Below are positions 35,336 through 45,265 of a stretch of DNA of 64,000 nt, piece after piece (within the stretch, counting starts at the first letter, position 1; every line of letters starts with the position of its first letter). The stretch comes from Dastarcus helophoroides (taxonomy: Eukaryota > Arthropoda > Insecta > Coleoptera > Bothrideridae). The stretch lies in the NCBI GenBank assembly GCA_028583605.1, contig CM053327.1, positions 35,547,626-35,611,625 of the forward strand, in the 5' to 3' direction. Both the position numbers and the translations under genes were made by a program. The notes under the pieces were generated by a model. It ran no database searches. It was not told the DNA's origin and saw nothing but the letters and a program-made list of their open reading frames with translations.

Positions 35336-35885
35336 TGAGGTACTTCAACTAAGGATCTTATCAATCTTGACAAAAGCATTTTTGACTACCTAGCAGTAAC
35401 TAACTAAACGGAAAATCTCTTGAGTTATCAGAGTTAGCACTCTCCAAGAAGAAAAAACAATTAATAAAAAATTCTGTCAACGTTTCAAGGACACGATTTA
35501 ACGAGGGTAAATTAAATATGTTCACTTTATTTCTTGAGGTACTTCAATTAAGGATCTTATCAATCTTGACGAAAGCATTTTTGATTATCTAGCAATAAAA
35601 TCTAAGTTACGTAACGAAAAATCTCTTCAGTTATCAGAGTTAGCACTTTCCAAGTAGAAAAAACAGTTTCAAGGACACGATTTTACGAGGGTAAATTAAA
35701 TATGTTCACTTTATTTCTTGAGGTACTTCAATTAAGGATCTTATCAATCTTGACGAAAGCATTTTTGATTATCTAGCAATAAAATCTAAGTTACGTAACG
35801 AAAAATCTTTTCAGTTATCAGAGTTAGCACTTTCCAAGAAGAAAAAACAGTTTCGAGGACACGATTTTACGAGGGTAAATTAGAT
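35336..35885. repeat. Three tandem units of about 185-200 bp containing a mariner end
   Basis: Units begin GAGGTACTTCAATTAAGGAT at about 35336, 35537 and 35719. They continue through TCAATCTTGACGAAAGC, CAGTTATCAGAGTTAGCAC and GGACACGATTTTACGAGGGT. The last segment, ACGAGGGTAAATTA, is the terminal repeat of the mariner that starts at 35870. In units 1 and 2 it stops after about 20 bp (AAATATG) and re-enters the unit. Confidence 0.88.
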
Positions 35886-38050
35886 ATAAACCGATATTTA
35901 TATCATGTTGCTATGAAGACGTCCGGAGTGTGTGCATACTCTTTGACATGTTAGGTGGAGATGTTAGGTGACTTCCTGCACTCAAGCGAATTCCGTTCCC
36001 GCCGTTCGTCAGTTGTAAATACAATGAGTGAGCAAGAGGTTCATCCGCACGTTGCGCAGCATATTATTATTAAATTTCTTGCCGTCGAAGGTGCAAAGCT
36101 CGCCGACATTTTTCGTAGACTAGAAGCACAGTTTAGGGATACTTGTTTAAAGAAAACTTAAGTGTTTGAAAGGCACAAAAAATTTTTGAAACTCAAGTTG
36201 AAAATGAGCCCCGTGCCCGTTGTCCTCAGACCAGTGTGACTGCGGACAAGATTAACGCCCTTCAACTCCTTTTGGAATTAAACCGCTGGTTGGTGAAATT
36301 GCAGCTCAGATAGGAATAAGCTTTGGAAGTACTTAATCAATCATTACAGATGAGCTGGGGTTTCAAAACATTTCTGCCAGACCTCATCTTTTGACTGAAA
36401 AACAGACACAACAACATCTGGAAATTTGTCAGCGCCATCTTGGACGTTTTCAACGTGAAGGTGATGGTTTTTTGCAACGTATGGTTACGTGTGATGAGAC
36501 TTGTGTCCACAGTTACTCCCCTAAATTTAAACAAACAAGCATGGAGTGCAGAAGAAAGAGAAAGGGTAGTAGTGTACTAGGTGAGTTCTGGCGCACAAAA
36601 AGGCGGGAAATTCAACTTCTGACGCATGCTCAATTGATTTAGTTGTACAACTACTTGTCTAACAGTTGGTTTGACTTGTCTAGCACTTGGTTTGAGTTGT
36701 ACAGCTACTTGTCTAACAGCTGGTTTAATTTGTACAATTACTTGTCTAACAGTTAATTTTAGTTGTACAACTACTTGTCTAGGAGTTGGTTTGACTTGTT
36801 CAACAGTTGATTTGACTTGTCTAACAGTTGGTTTGACTTGTACAGCTACTTGTCTAACAGTTAATTTGACTTGTACAGGTACTTGTCTAACAGTTGGTTT
36901 TAGTTGTCCAAATACTTGTCTAGGAGTTGGTTTGACTTGTCTAACAGTTGGTTTCAGTTATACAACTCAAACCAACTGTTATACAAGTAGTTGTACGACT
37001 AAATCAATTGAGCATGCGTCGGAATTTAAATTTCAGTTGTACAACTCAAACCAACTGTTATACAAGTAGTTGGATAACTAAAACCAACTGTTAGACAAGT
37101 CAAACCAACTCCTAGACAAGCAGTTGTACAACTGAAACCAAATATTAGACAAGTACCTATACAACTGAAACCAACTATTAGACAAGTAGTTGTACAAGTC
37201 AAACCAACTGATAAACAAGTCAAACTATCTGTTAGACAAGTTAAACCAACTCGTAGACAAGTAGTTGTACAATTGAAACCAACTGTTAGACAGGAAGTGG
37301 TACAAATCAAACCAATTGTTAGACAAGTAGCTGTACAACTCAAACCAAGTGCTGGACAAGTCAGACCAACTGAAGACAAGTAGTTGTACAACTAAACCAA
37401 TTGCGAATGCGCAATTTAAATTTCCCGCCTTTTTGTGCGCCAGAACTCTCCTAGGTACACCACTAAAAGTGCACCCGTCAAGGCTAAAACTCTTTTTTTA
37501 GCTGGAAAGGTTCTTGTGGTAGTGTTTTGGAATTTTAAAGAAGTTTTCAACGTCGATTTTCTGCATCAACGTCGTACGGTTAATGCTGCCTACTACTGCC
37601 ATCTATTGGATGAAGCAAAAAGTGCATATCGGCGAAAGAGGCGCGAATTTTTGATCAGAAATGTGATTTTGATTCAGGACAATGTTGGCCCCACTCAACC
37701 AATCTGACACATCAAAAATTCTCTTCCGCTATCTTTATAGTCCCGATTTGCCACCATGCGATTATCATAGGTTTAGGCCACTAAAAGAAGCTCTAGAAGG
37801 CGAGCAATTCCATCATGATGATGCTCTTGAGACATTTGTGTGCAATTAGCTGCTCTTGAGACGTTTGTGTGCAATTGGCTCCTCTTGGGTCGTTTGTGTG
37901 TAATTGGCTGCAAACACGCCTCCTTTCTTTTTATGATGATGGCATTAAAAAACTCCTAATCCGTTGGGAAGAATGCATAACAAGATCATTAGATTATGTA
38001 GAAAAGTAGTAAATAACTTTTAAATATGTATCTTGTACCAATAAATTTTT
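35870..38050 (+). pseudogene. Mariner transposase pseudogene, interrupted by a palindromic insertion
   Basis: 5' terminal repeat CGAGGGTAAATTAGATATAA after a TA, start codon at 36024 (MSEQEVHPHVAQHIIIKFLA), then LEAQFRDTCLKKT and a frameshift. IAAQIGISFGS, SIITDELGFQNISARP and HLLTEKQTQQHLEICQRHL follow, and the first catalytic motif is VTCDETCVH (usually TCDETWVH). After the 895-bp insertion come SAPVKAKTLFLAGKVLVVVF, VDFLHQRRTVNAAYYCHLLD, the second aspartate in QDNVGP and the third in YSPDLPPCDYH, spaced as expected for DD34D. A 31-bp triplication (about 37823..37905) and further frameshifts break the C-terminus, which ends at TAG 38007..38009. The 3' terminal repeat is not seen. Confidence 0.9.
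36569..37463. mobile_element. Palindromic TA-flanked transposon inserted in mariner
   Basis: 895 bp flanked by TA (36567..36568 and 37464..37465). Terminal inverted repeat GTAGTGTACTAGGTGAGTTC versus GTGGTGTACCTAGGAGAGTT continues into GGCGCACAAAAAGGCGGGAA on both sides. The two halves are almost entirely inverted copies, filled with 21-22-bp units of the CTTGTCTAACAGTTGGTTTG type. It encodes no transposase. The Cys/Thr-rich open frames on both strands mirror one another and come from the repeat. Confidence 0.88.
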
Positions 38051-38287
38051 AAAAACAAATTCCTTCGCATAAGGGACTTCACTTGATTCATTACGAAATC
38101 TTCAAATTTATCAAACTCACAAATCTGTAATTTGACAAATAGCTTCCTTATGCGACAAAGCCATCCTTTAGAAACAAATTTTATGAAGGTTAACCTTTAA
38201 GAGGGTGAAAAGATATATTAAATCTTTTATATGATGAATCAGATTTGAACAAATTTTCAGTAACAATCTTTAAAGATAAATCTTTTT

Positions 38288-38425
38288 TTTTTTGGTGGAA
38301 CGGACTGGTCCTTGGTTATCTTCAAAAATTAAAATACAAATCTTGTCCCCTGAAACCAACCTCTGTTGTGTTTTTAAATCTTTCTTGGTTTCATGGGACA
38401 AGATTTGTATTTCAATCTTTAATCC
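38288..38425 (-). repeat. Hairpin repeat (family H), centre deleted
   Basis: T-run, GGTGGAACGGACTGGTCC, left arm to CCCCTGAAACCAA, then directly the right arm CTCTGTTGTG to GGGACAAGATTTGTATTTC. The whole loop is missing. Confidence 0.85.
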
Positions 38426-38445
38426 GAAATTGAGGTAAACTACAG

Positions 38446-38733
38446 TGTAACGAAATGTAAACTATAGAATTTAGTACGTTAAAAACTTTTCTAGAAAGAT
38501 CTGATAAGGGGAAAACGGCGGCGATAGAACCCGGAAGTGAAAACTATATAAGGCGGTCGCCATTTCCTCGAGTCAGTCAGTCAATCAGTCAGTCAGAAGT
38601 CAGTGGAGTTAGTTAGTGAGTTAGTAGTAAGAAGTGAGTGAATTATTCAGTTGTAGTTTTCCGAATTTAGTTTGGAAATAAAGTGGTTATAATTCACGGC
38701 GTAATAATCATTTCGAACCGATAACGCGCAACA
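38446..38733 (+). mobile_element. Solo LTR, heat-shock-element LTR family, copy 4 (deleted)
   Basis: Starts TGTAACGAAATG and ends CGCGCAACA. About 80 bp are missing between GGCGGCGAT and AGAACCCGG, which removes the trimeric heat-shock-like motif and the GATA palindrome. CTATATAAGG and AATAAAGTGG remain. Flanks (ACAG and TTAT) do not match, unlike most other copies, so it may have been rearranged. Confidence 0.82.
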
Positions 38734-38999
38734 TTATTAAAGAATATACAAAGTTGGATAAAGTAACAGAATGAAAATATTTTTAATTTTAATAAGAGTC
38801 GAGAGATAATAATAAAATTATTCTTATTTCAGAGCATTTTTTAAATGATTAAAAGTAAGAAAGGAGTACACAGCAAAAATTTTGAGTTTTAGTCAAAAAC
38901 GTACTCAAATTTATTTAAAACATTTTGATTTTAAATTTAAAATGACTGTTTTACAAAATTTCTTGCAAAACTACAACATTTCTAGAAGAAGTTTAAGAG

Positions 39000-41900
39000 A
39001 GAAAAACTGCAAATGACGCTAATTAGAAACTTAAAAAAAAAATGTATCGCGTATCGCTTTTCTTTAAATTTCTAGCTTAGGTATTTTAAGAAGTGAAATA
39101 AGTGATTTTTCTCTTCTTTCACGCAGGCGAAGTCATGGATTCAGCTAGTAAGGCTACAAAATTTAAAATATGCTAGGAAAAACTTCAAATTACGCTAAAG
39201 AATTGAAATCTTCTTAGAAAAAATGTATCACGTGTCCACTTTTTAAATTTTCCATTTCAAGTGTTTTGAGAATTGAAATAAGCGACTTTTCTCTTCTTTC
39301 ACGCAGGCGAAGTCATGGGTTCAGCTAGTAAGATTATAAAATTTAAAATATGCCAGGAAAAACTTCAAATTACGCTAAAGAATTGGAAACCTTTAAAAAA
39401 AAGTATCACGTGTCCCTTTTTTTTAAATTTTCCATCTTAGGTGTTTTGAGAAGTAAAATAAGTGGTTTTTCTCTTCTTTCACGCAGGCGAGGTCATGGGT
39501 TTAGTTAGTAAGACCATAAAATTTAAAATAGGTCATGAAAAACTTTAAATTACACCAAAGGATTGGAAACTTCTTAAAAAAAATGTGTCTCGTGTCCCTT
39601 TTTTTAATTTTCCATCTTAGGTATTTTCAGAAGTGAAATAAGTGATTTTTCTCTTCTCTCACGCAGGCGACGTCATGGGTTCAGCTAGTAAGACTATAAA
39701 ATTAAAAATATGCCAGAAAAAACTTTAAATTATGATAAAGAATTGGAAACCTTTTAAAAAAAATATGCCACGTGTCCCTTTTTTTTAGTTTTTCATCTTA
39801 GGTGTTTTGAAATGTAAAATAAGTGATTTTTTTCTTCTTTTACACAGGCGAAGTCATGGGTTTAGTTAGTAAGACCATAAAATTTAAAATATGTCAGAAA
39901 AAACTTTAAATTACGCTAAAGGATTAGAAACTTTCTTACAAAAATGTGTCTCATGTCCCTTTTTTTAATTTTCTATTCTAGGTATTTTCAGAAGTGAAAT
40001 AAGTGATTTTTCTCTTCTTTCACGCAGGCGAAGTCATGGGTTCAGCTAGTAAGACTATAAAATTAAAAATATGCCAGGAAAAACTTCAAATTATGCTAAA
40101 GAATTAAAAATCTTTTAAAAAAATTGTGCCACGTGTCCCTTTTTTTTAGTTTTTCATCTTAGGTGTTTTCAAATGTAAAATAAGTGATTTTTTTCTTCTT
40201 TTACACAGGCGAAGTCATGGGTTTAGTTAGTAAGACCATAAAATTTAAAATATGTCAGAAAAAACTTTAAATTACGCTAAAGGATTAGAAACTTCCTTAC
40301 AAAAATGTGTCTCGTGTCCCTTTTTTTAATTTTCCATCTTAGGTATTTTCAGAAGTGAAATAAGTGATTTTTCTTTTCTCTCACGCAGGCGACGTCATGG
40401 GTTCAGCTAGTAAGACTATAAAATTAAAAATATGCCAGAAAAAACTTTCAAATTATGCTAAAGAATTGAAAATCCTTTTAAAAAAAATTATGCCACCTGT
40501 CCCTTTTTTTTAGTTTTTCATCTTAGGTGTTTTCAAATGTAAAATAAGTGATTTTTTTCTTCTTTTACACAGGCGAAGTCATGGGTTTAGTTAGTAAGAC
40601 CATAAAATTTAAAATATGTCAGAAAAAACTTTAAATTACGCTAAAGGATTAGAAACTTCCTTACAAAAATGTGTCTCGTGTCCCTTTTTTTAATTTTCTA
40701 TCGTAGGTATTTTCAGAAGTGAAATAAGTGATTTTTCTCTTCTTTCACGCAGGCGAAGTCATGGGTTCAGCTAGTAAGACTATAAAATTTAAAATATGCC
40801 AGGAAAAACTTGAAATTACACTAAAGAATTAGAAACTTCCCACAGAAATGTATCACGTGTACCTTTTTTAATTTTACATCTTAGGTATTTTGAGAAGCAA
40901 AATAAGTGATTTTTCTCTTCTTTCGTGCAGACGAAATCATGGGTTTAGTTAGTAAGACCATAAAATTTAACATGTGTCAGAAAAAACTTTAAATTACGCT
41001 AAGGGATTAGAAACTTCCTTACAAAAATGTGTCTCGTGTCCCTTTTTTTAATTTTCTATCGTACGTATATTCAGAAGTGAAATAAGTGATTTTTTTCTTC
41101 TTCCACACAGGCGAAGTCAGAGTTTAGGAAGTAAGACTATTAAATTTAAAATATGCCAGAAAAAACTTGAAATCACACTAAAGAATTAGAAACTTCTCAC
41201 AGAAATGTATCACGTGTACCTTTTTTTAATTTTACATCTTAGGTATTTTGAGAAGCAAAATAGGTAATTTTTCTCTTTTTTCGTGCAGACGAAATCATGG
41301 GTTCAGTTAGTAAGACCATAAAATTTAAAATATGTCAGAAAAAACTTCAAATTACACTAAAGGATTAGAAACTTTTTACAAAAATGTATCACTTGTCTCT
41401 TTTTTTTAATATTTCATCTTGGGCATTTTGAGAAGTGAAAAAAATGATTTTTTCTCTTCTTTCAGGCAGGCAAAGTCATGGGTTTAGTAAGCGAGACCAT
41501 AAAATTTAAAATATGTTAGAAAAAACCTTAAATTACGCCAAAGAATTAGAAACTTTCTAAAAAAAATGTGTCACGTTTCCCTTCTTTAATTTTTCATCTT
41601 AGGTATTTTAAGAGGTGAAATAAGTGATTTATCTCTTTTTTTCCCCGCAAGCAAAGTTATGGGTTCACCCAATAAGGCAGGGGTTCCCAACCTCGTGCCC
41701 GCGGGCACCATGGCGCCCGCGGAACGATTCATATGTGCCCGCCACTATTCGACAGAGACAGAATTTTTTTCATAAACATTAATTAAAAATGTGAATTATT
41801 TTTATTTATTTGTCAGAGTTTAAATTTTTTTGAGTGCCTAGGTTTATGAAATACGTTCGTATGTTTGCGCTATTATATAAAATTGAATCATTTTGGTTCG

Positions 41901-42320
41901 ACATATTTCGAAGTCATGGGTTCAGCTAGTAAGACTATAAAATTTAAAATATGCCAGGAAAAACTTGAAATTACACTAAAGAAGTAGAAACTTTTTACAA
42001 AATTGTATCACTTGTCTCTTTTTTTAATTTTTCATCTTAGGTATTTTGAGAAGTGAAAGAAATGATTTTTCTCTTCTTTCAGGCAGGCAAAGTCATGGGT
42101 TTAGTTAGCGAGACCATAAAATTTAAAATATGTTAGGAAAAACTTTAAATTAGGCCAAAGAATTAGAAACTTTCTAAAAAAAATGTGTCACGTTTCCCTT
42201 TTTTTAATTTTTCATCTTAGGTATTTTAAGAGGTGAAATAAGTGATTTATCTCTTTTTTCACGCACGCAAGCAAAGTTATGGATTCACCCAATAAGACAA
42301 TAAAATTTAAAATATGCCAG
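39000..42320. repeat. About 180-bp satellite with 361-bp dimers
   Basis: About 17-18 units. Each has a T-rich stretch, ATCTTAGGTATTTT, AAATAAGTGATTTTTCTCTT, then CACGCAGGCGAAGTCATGGG and either TTCAGCTAGTAAGAC (type A) or TTTAGTTAGTAAGAC (type B). Types A and B alternate from about 39310 to 41100. The GGGTTTAG landmark lies at 39497, 39858, 40219, 40583 and 40941. Later units are less regular. CGCAGGCGAAGTC..GGG..AGCTAG resembles the Helitron-like end at 8216..8244, so the unit may derive from such an end. Each unit also looks like a 3' splice site, but I see no exon. Confidence 0.92.
41674..41910. mobile_element. hAT-like fragment inserted in the satellite
   Basis: GGCAGGGGTTCCCAACCTCG followed by GCCCGCGGGCACCATGGC is a typical CAGGGG-type hAT end. 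The satellite is interrupted here and resumes at GAAGTCATGGGTTCAGC. No second terminal repeat is evident, so the element is a fragment. Confidence 0.6.
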
Positions 42321-42639
42321 GAAATAAATTTTCAACATGGGCACCACCTCAAGAAATAAAGAGAATTATGATTTTAAGTCGTCAGTGGAAAGTGTGAAAT
42401 TCCCTTTCTTTTTTAACCAACTTTCACCCCCTTCTTATCAAAATCCTCATTTTTATACGAGACGCACAGCCACCAACAAAAACAAATGTTGAAGTTGTCG
42501 ACAACTTGGCGTCAGAGAACATAAATTTGTTTGCAAAATGAACCCCATTTGGTAGAGAATAGACACCCAATTTCAACAAACATTGCCATTAATTGAATTA
42601 TTGTCTTTTCATTACTTTCGAGCCTCAACGAAATAGTAA

Positions 42640-42867
42640 TGTTACGAGTTACCGGTTCGATAAATAACACTTGGCGGATTTTAAACCTTTTTTATTATTC
42701 TCCAGAAACTTTGGTTGTTCTACAGTCGTCGAAATTATAACTGACTTGGGGCGACCCACAGCTATTTATTTAGCTCGCCCGACTTCTAGGGAAAACCGAA
42801 ATGAATAGGTGCATATGATTCACATGATTTCATTGATCGGCGAGTCTCCCGTAACGTTCTTATAACA
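42640..42867 (-). mobile_element. LTR-like element related to the heat-shock LTR family
   Basis: In reverse complement it starts TGTTATAAGAACGTTACGGG and ends CGAACCGGTAACTCGTAACA, close to the family's 3' end (CGAACCGATAAGCGCGTAACA type). It has CTAAATAAATAGC as a TATA-like box and AATAAAAAAGG as a poly(A) signal. Flanking 4-mers (GTAA, ATTA) do not match. Confidence 0.6.
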
Positions 42868-42871
42868 ATTA

Positions 42872-42918
42872 GCCCGATATATTATTTATTTATAAATAAA
42901 TGACATATTGGGCTAATA
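42872..42918. repeat. 48-bp perfect-type hairpin
   Basis: TTAGCCCGATAT and ATTTATTTAT pair with ATAAATAAAT and ATATTGGGCTAA. It lies between the LTR-like element and the 376-bp repeat. Confidence 0.75.
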
Positions 42919-42925
42919 GTATAAC

Positions 42926-43331
42926 AGTCGTACGCAAGAAGAATGCATCCTAGACTACAAATTCGTGCAGCCCTCCAGGCGTGTATAGTGAATCATTGGT
43001 AGCTTGAACTACCAACAGTTGAAACACTGCCACCTAGCGAAGCGGTTGCTCTCTAGGAGAGTTACCAGAAGACAAGGATTCTATAATGCACAGACCAATA
43101 GGTTTGAACATTTATTAGATTCGAAGTTTGGAAACCAAATACCGGTTTTGATCTTGTTAGATCTCGTCAGTTTGGTATATCCAACTCGAATGCTAACAAA
43201 TGTTCCGACAAGTAAATACTAAAACATTCACAGGCGTCAAGCGAGTGACTCTTAGTACTACCACCTATTGGTCCATAGAGAAACTATGGCCATCGCCAAC
43301 AATGTCGTATGCATTGGTCTGTGCATTATAG
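42926..43331 (+). mobile_element. 376-bp repeat insertion with 8-bp direct repeats
   Basis: Flanked by AGTATAAC at 42918..42925 and 43332..43339. Starts AGTCGTACGCAAGAAGAATG, includes CCCTCCAGGCGTGTATAGTG, CACTGCCACCTAGCGAAGC and CTATGGCCATCGCCAACAA, then returns to GTCGTATGC 376 bp after its first occurrence, which shows a circularly permuted or tandem origin. A short terminal part (TTGGTCTGTGCATTATAG) is in inverted orientation. The 72-codon frame at 43004..43222 is unrecognised and is shared with the copy at 63504..63707. Confidence 0.7.
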
Positions 43332-43339
43332 AGTATAAC

Positions 43340-45257
43340 AGGCATCAACTTTTCGTTAAATAGTGATAGTAGTTGTCATACTACATATTTTGTTGCAAAT
43401 GTATTGAATAACTACTTCCCTAATTCAGTTTTGATAGACGACTTAATAAAAAGTCTTCCCGAGTCTTGACAAAATCAATCTCCCGCTGATTAGTTTGGGG
43501 TGTAAATGCACCTGAAGGGTAACTTCAATATTTGACGTAGGTACACAGAACCTAATTTAAAGAGGCCCAGATTTTTCTTTGATTAACAGTTTAACTTGTT
43601 TATTAAGGCTTCATTGGCCCGAAAGAGCGGACAAAAGTATGCTCATTTTCCAACGAGATATTTCGGATATCTCCCGTAAATGCGTTTGATGTAACTTAAT
43701 TGGGATAAAACAAATTAGATATTTCCCCCAAACGAGCCGACTGCTAACGCTTCAAAGAAATTTTGCGCACACCTGAATTGACTTTAATTCTGTCTTTGAT
43801 TATGATAAACTAATTATATAGGAGTTAAAGGAATATTTCAAAACAAATTATGTGTCTTTAATAAAGTGGATATTTCACAGTACTTAGTAAAGAGGGGGAT
43901 GTAGCTTTTTAACCGACGAGGGGTAAAGTCCCCAGATAAAATTAAGTTTCACTTGTTAGTGTTTGGGAGGCGAGTCATTTTAAACTTTCCCGATTATTGT
44001 TGGTTATAAATTTATATAAAGATCCCGACGTTTTGGACCGTTAGTTTACAAACATGTGTTAGCCGGGATATCCGCTCTTAACTTTGATATACTACTTTGG
44101 TCTTGAAGTGACAGTAGGTTTGTCCAGGGTTTCTCTAAGCTTACCGAAAGCAATAATTTTCGGAAGGGCGCGATCTCAAAATCCGCTAAAGCTAACCCAA
44201 AGCTGGTTATTTCTAATTGGGACACCTTTGTATCGCTTACGGTGGCTCTATTAGGATTGAATTGAAAAGGTTCGTGTCCGATTCATTAAGTGTTCGTTCG
44301 CGAATTCTAGGAAATTGGCCCCTAGTATGTCATGCGAAGTTCATCTTGGTGCGTCGTTTCGCCCTGACGTTTGTATGCCCACTAAAGTCACCATTGTCGA
44401 AGATATATTTCAAAGACCTTTGAAATAATTGTCTAAAACAAGTTAGATATTAGTAAAATATTCATAACGACAAGGAAATAATTGATGAAGTTTATATTGA
44501 AATGGTAGAAGGCATATTCCGCAAAGAAAGTTAATCAATACAAAGTCCAAGACATCTCAGAAACCCCAAGTTCCCGATAGAAGATGAGAAATAAAAATCC
44601 TACGCTTTTCGTTTTAGATAAATGCAACATTGTAAACAAAAGGTTAACATAGGAAGCTTTAACTCAACTAAGTAGTTTATTTTTCTTTCTCCCAGTATCC
44701 CATCCCATAATACACAAAGATTTAGAAATGTACGGCGGAGACGGTACAAATTGAATCATAAAGCGCTAAGCGGCTTACATAATATAAACCTCTTGATGGC
44801 AGCATTCGATGTATCCTTCATTTTGCTTGTTGTGTGTTGCGCCCGAACACAGCCTCCCATTAAATTCAGAATTAAATAATGGGCTTGCAGGTGACAATCA
44901 CTCCTCGCCAAGCCAAGAAGATAATGACTAATGTCATTGCGTTAAATTGGATTCGGAAGCAAATGCTTAAAGATGCGTTCTTGCGGTTTGAAATGGCATG
45001 AACATACAGCTTGATTTCATCGATGTTTTCAAGCAATTTTCTCGAAAATTGGTGCCTTTGTAGTTTTATATGAAAAGTCAATTACTAGTGAAAGCGTCGA
45101 ACGTGTTACAGTTGAAAATATGTACAACCAACAACCGGTTTCAACCTTCGTTGGCCTCATCAATTTTTTCGATCGCTGTAAGACATCCCTAATTTGCGTT
45201 GGAGGAATGATATACGAGGGATTTGATTTGGTTCCGTAATTTCCATTAATATTTCCG
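43340..45257. other. Unique DNA, no gene recognised
   Basis: Less AT-rich, non-repetitive sequence. None of its short open frames has a recognisable domain or convincing splice sites. Confidence 0.45.
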
Positions 45258-45265
45258 TTAATATT

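Noticed and set aside
36671..37391. Two long Cys/Thr/Leu-rich open frames (132 and 121 codons) on opposite strands
   Set aside because: They are the same 21-22-bp repeat read on the two arms of a palindromic transposon. The periodicity of the DNA explains the open frames.
43004..43222. 72-codon frame shared with 63504..63707
   Set aside because: The two loci are copies of one 376-bp repeat. Residue changes look unconstrained, and no domain is recognised, so I treat it as non-coding.
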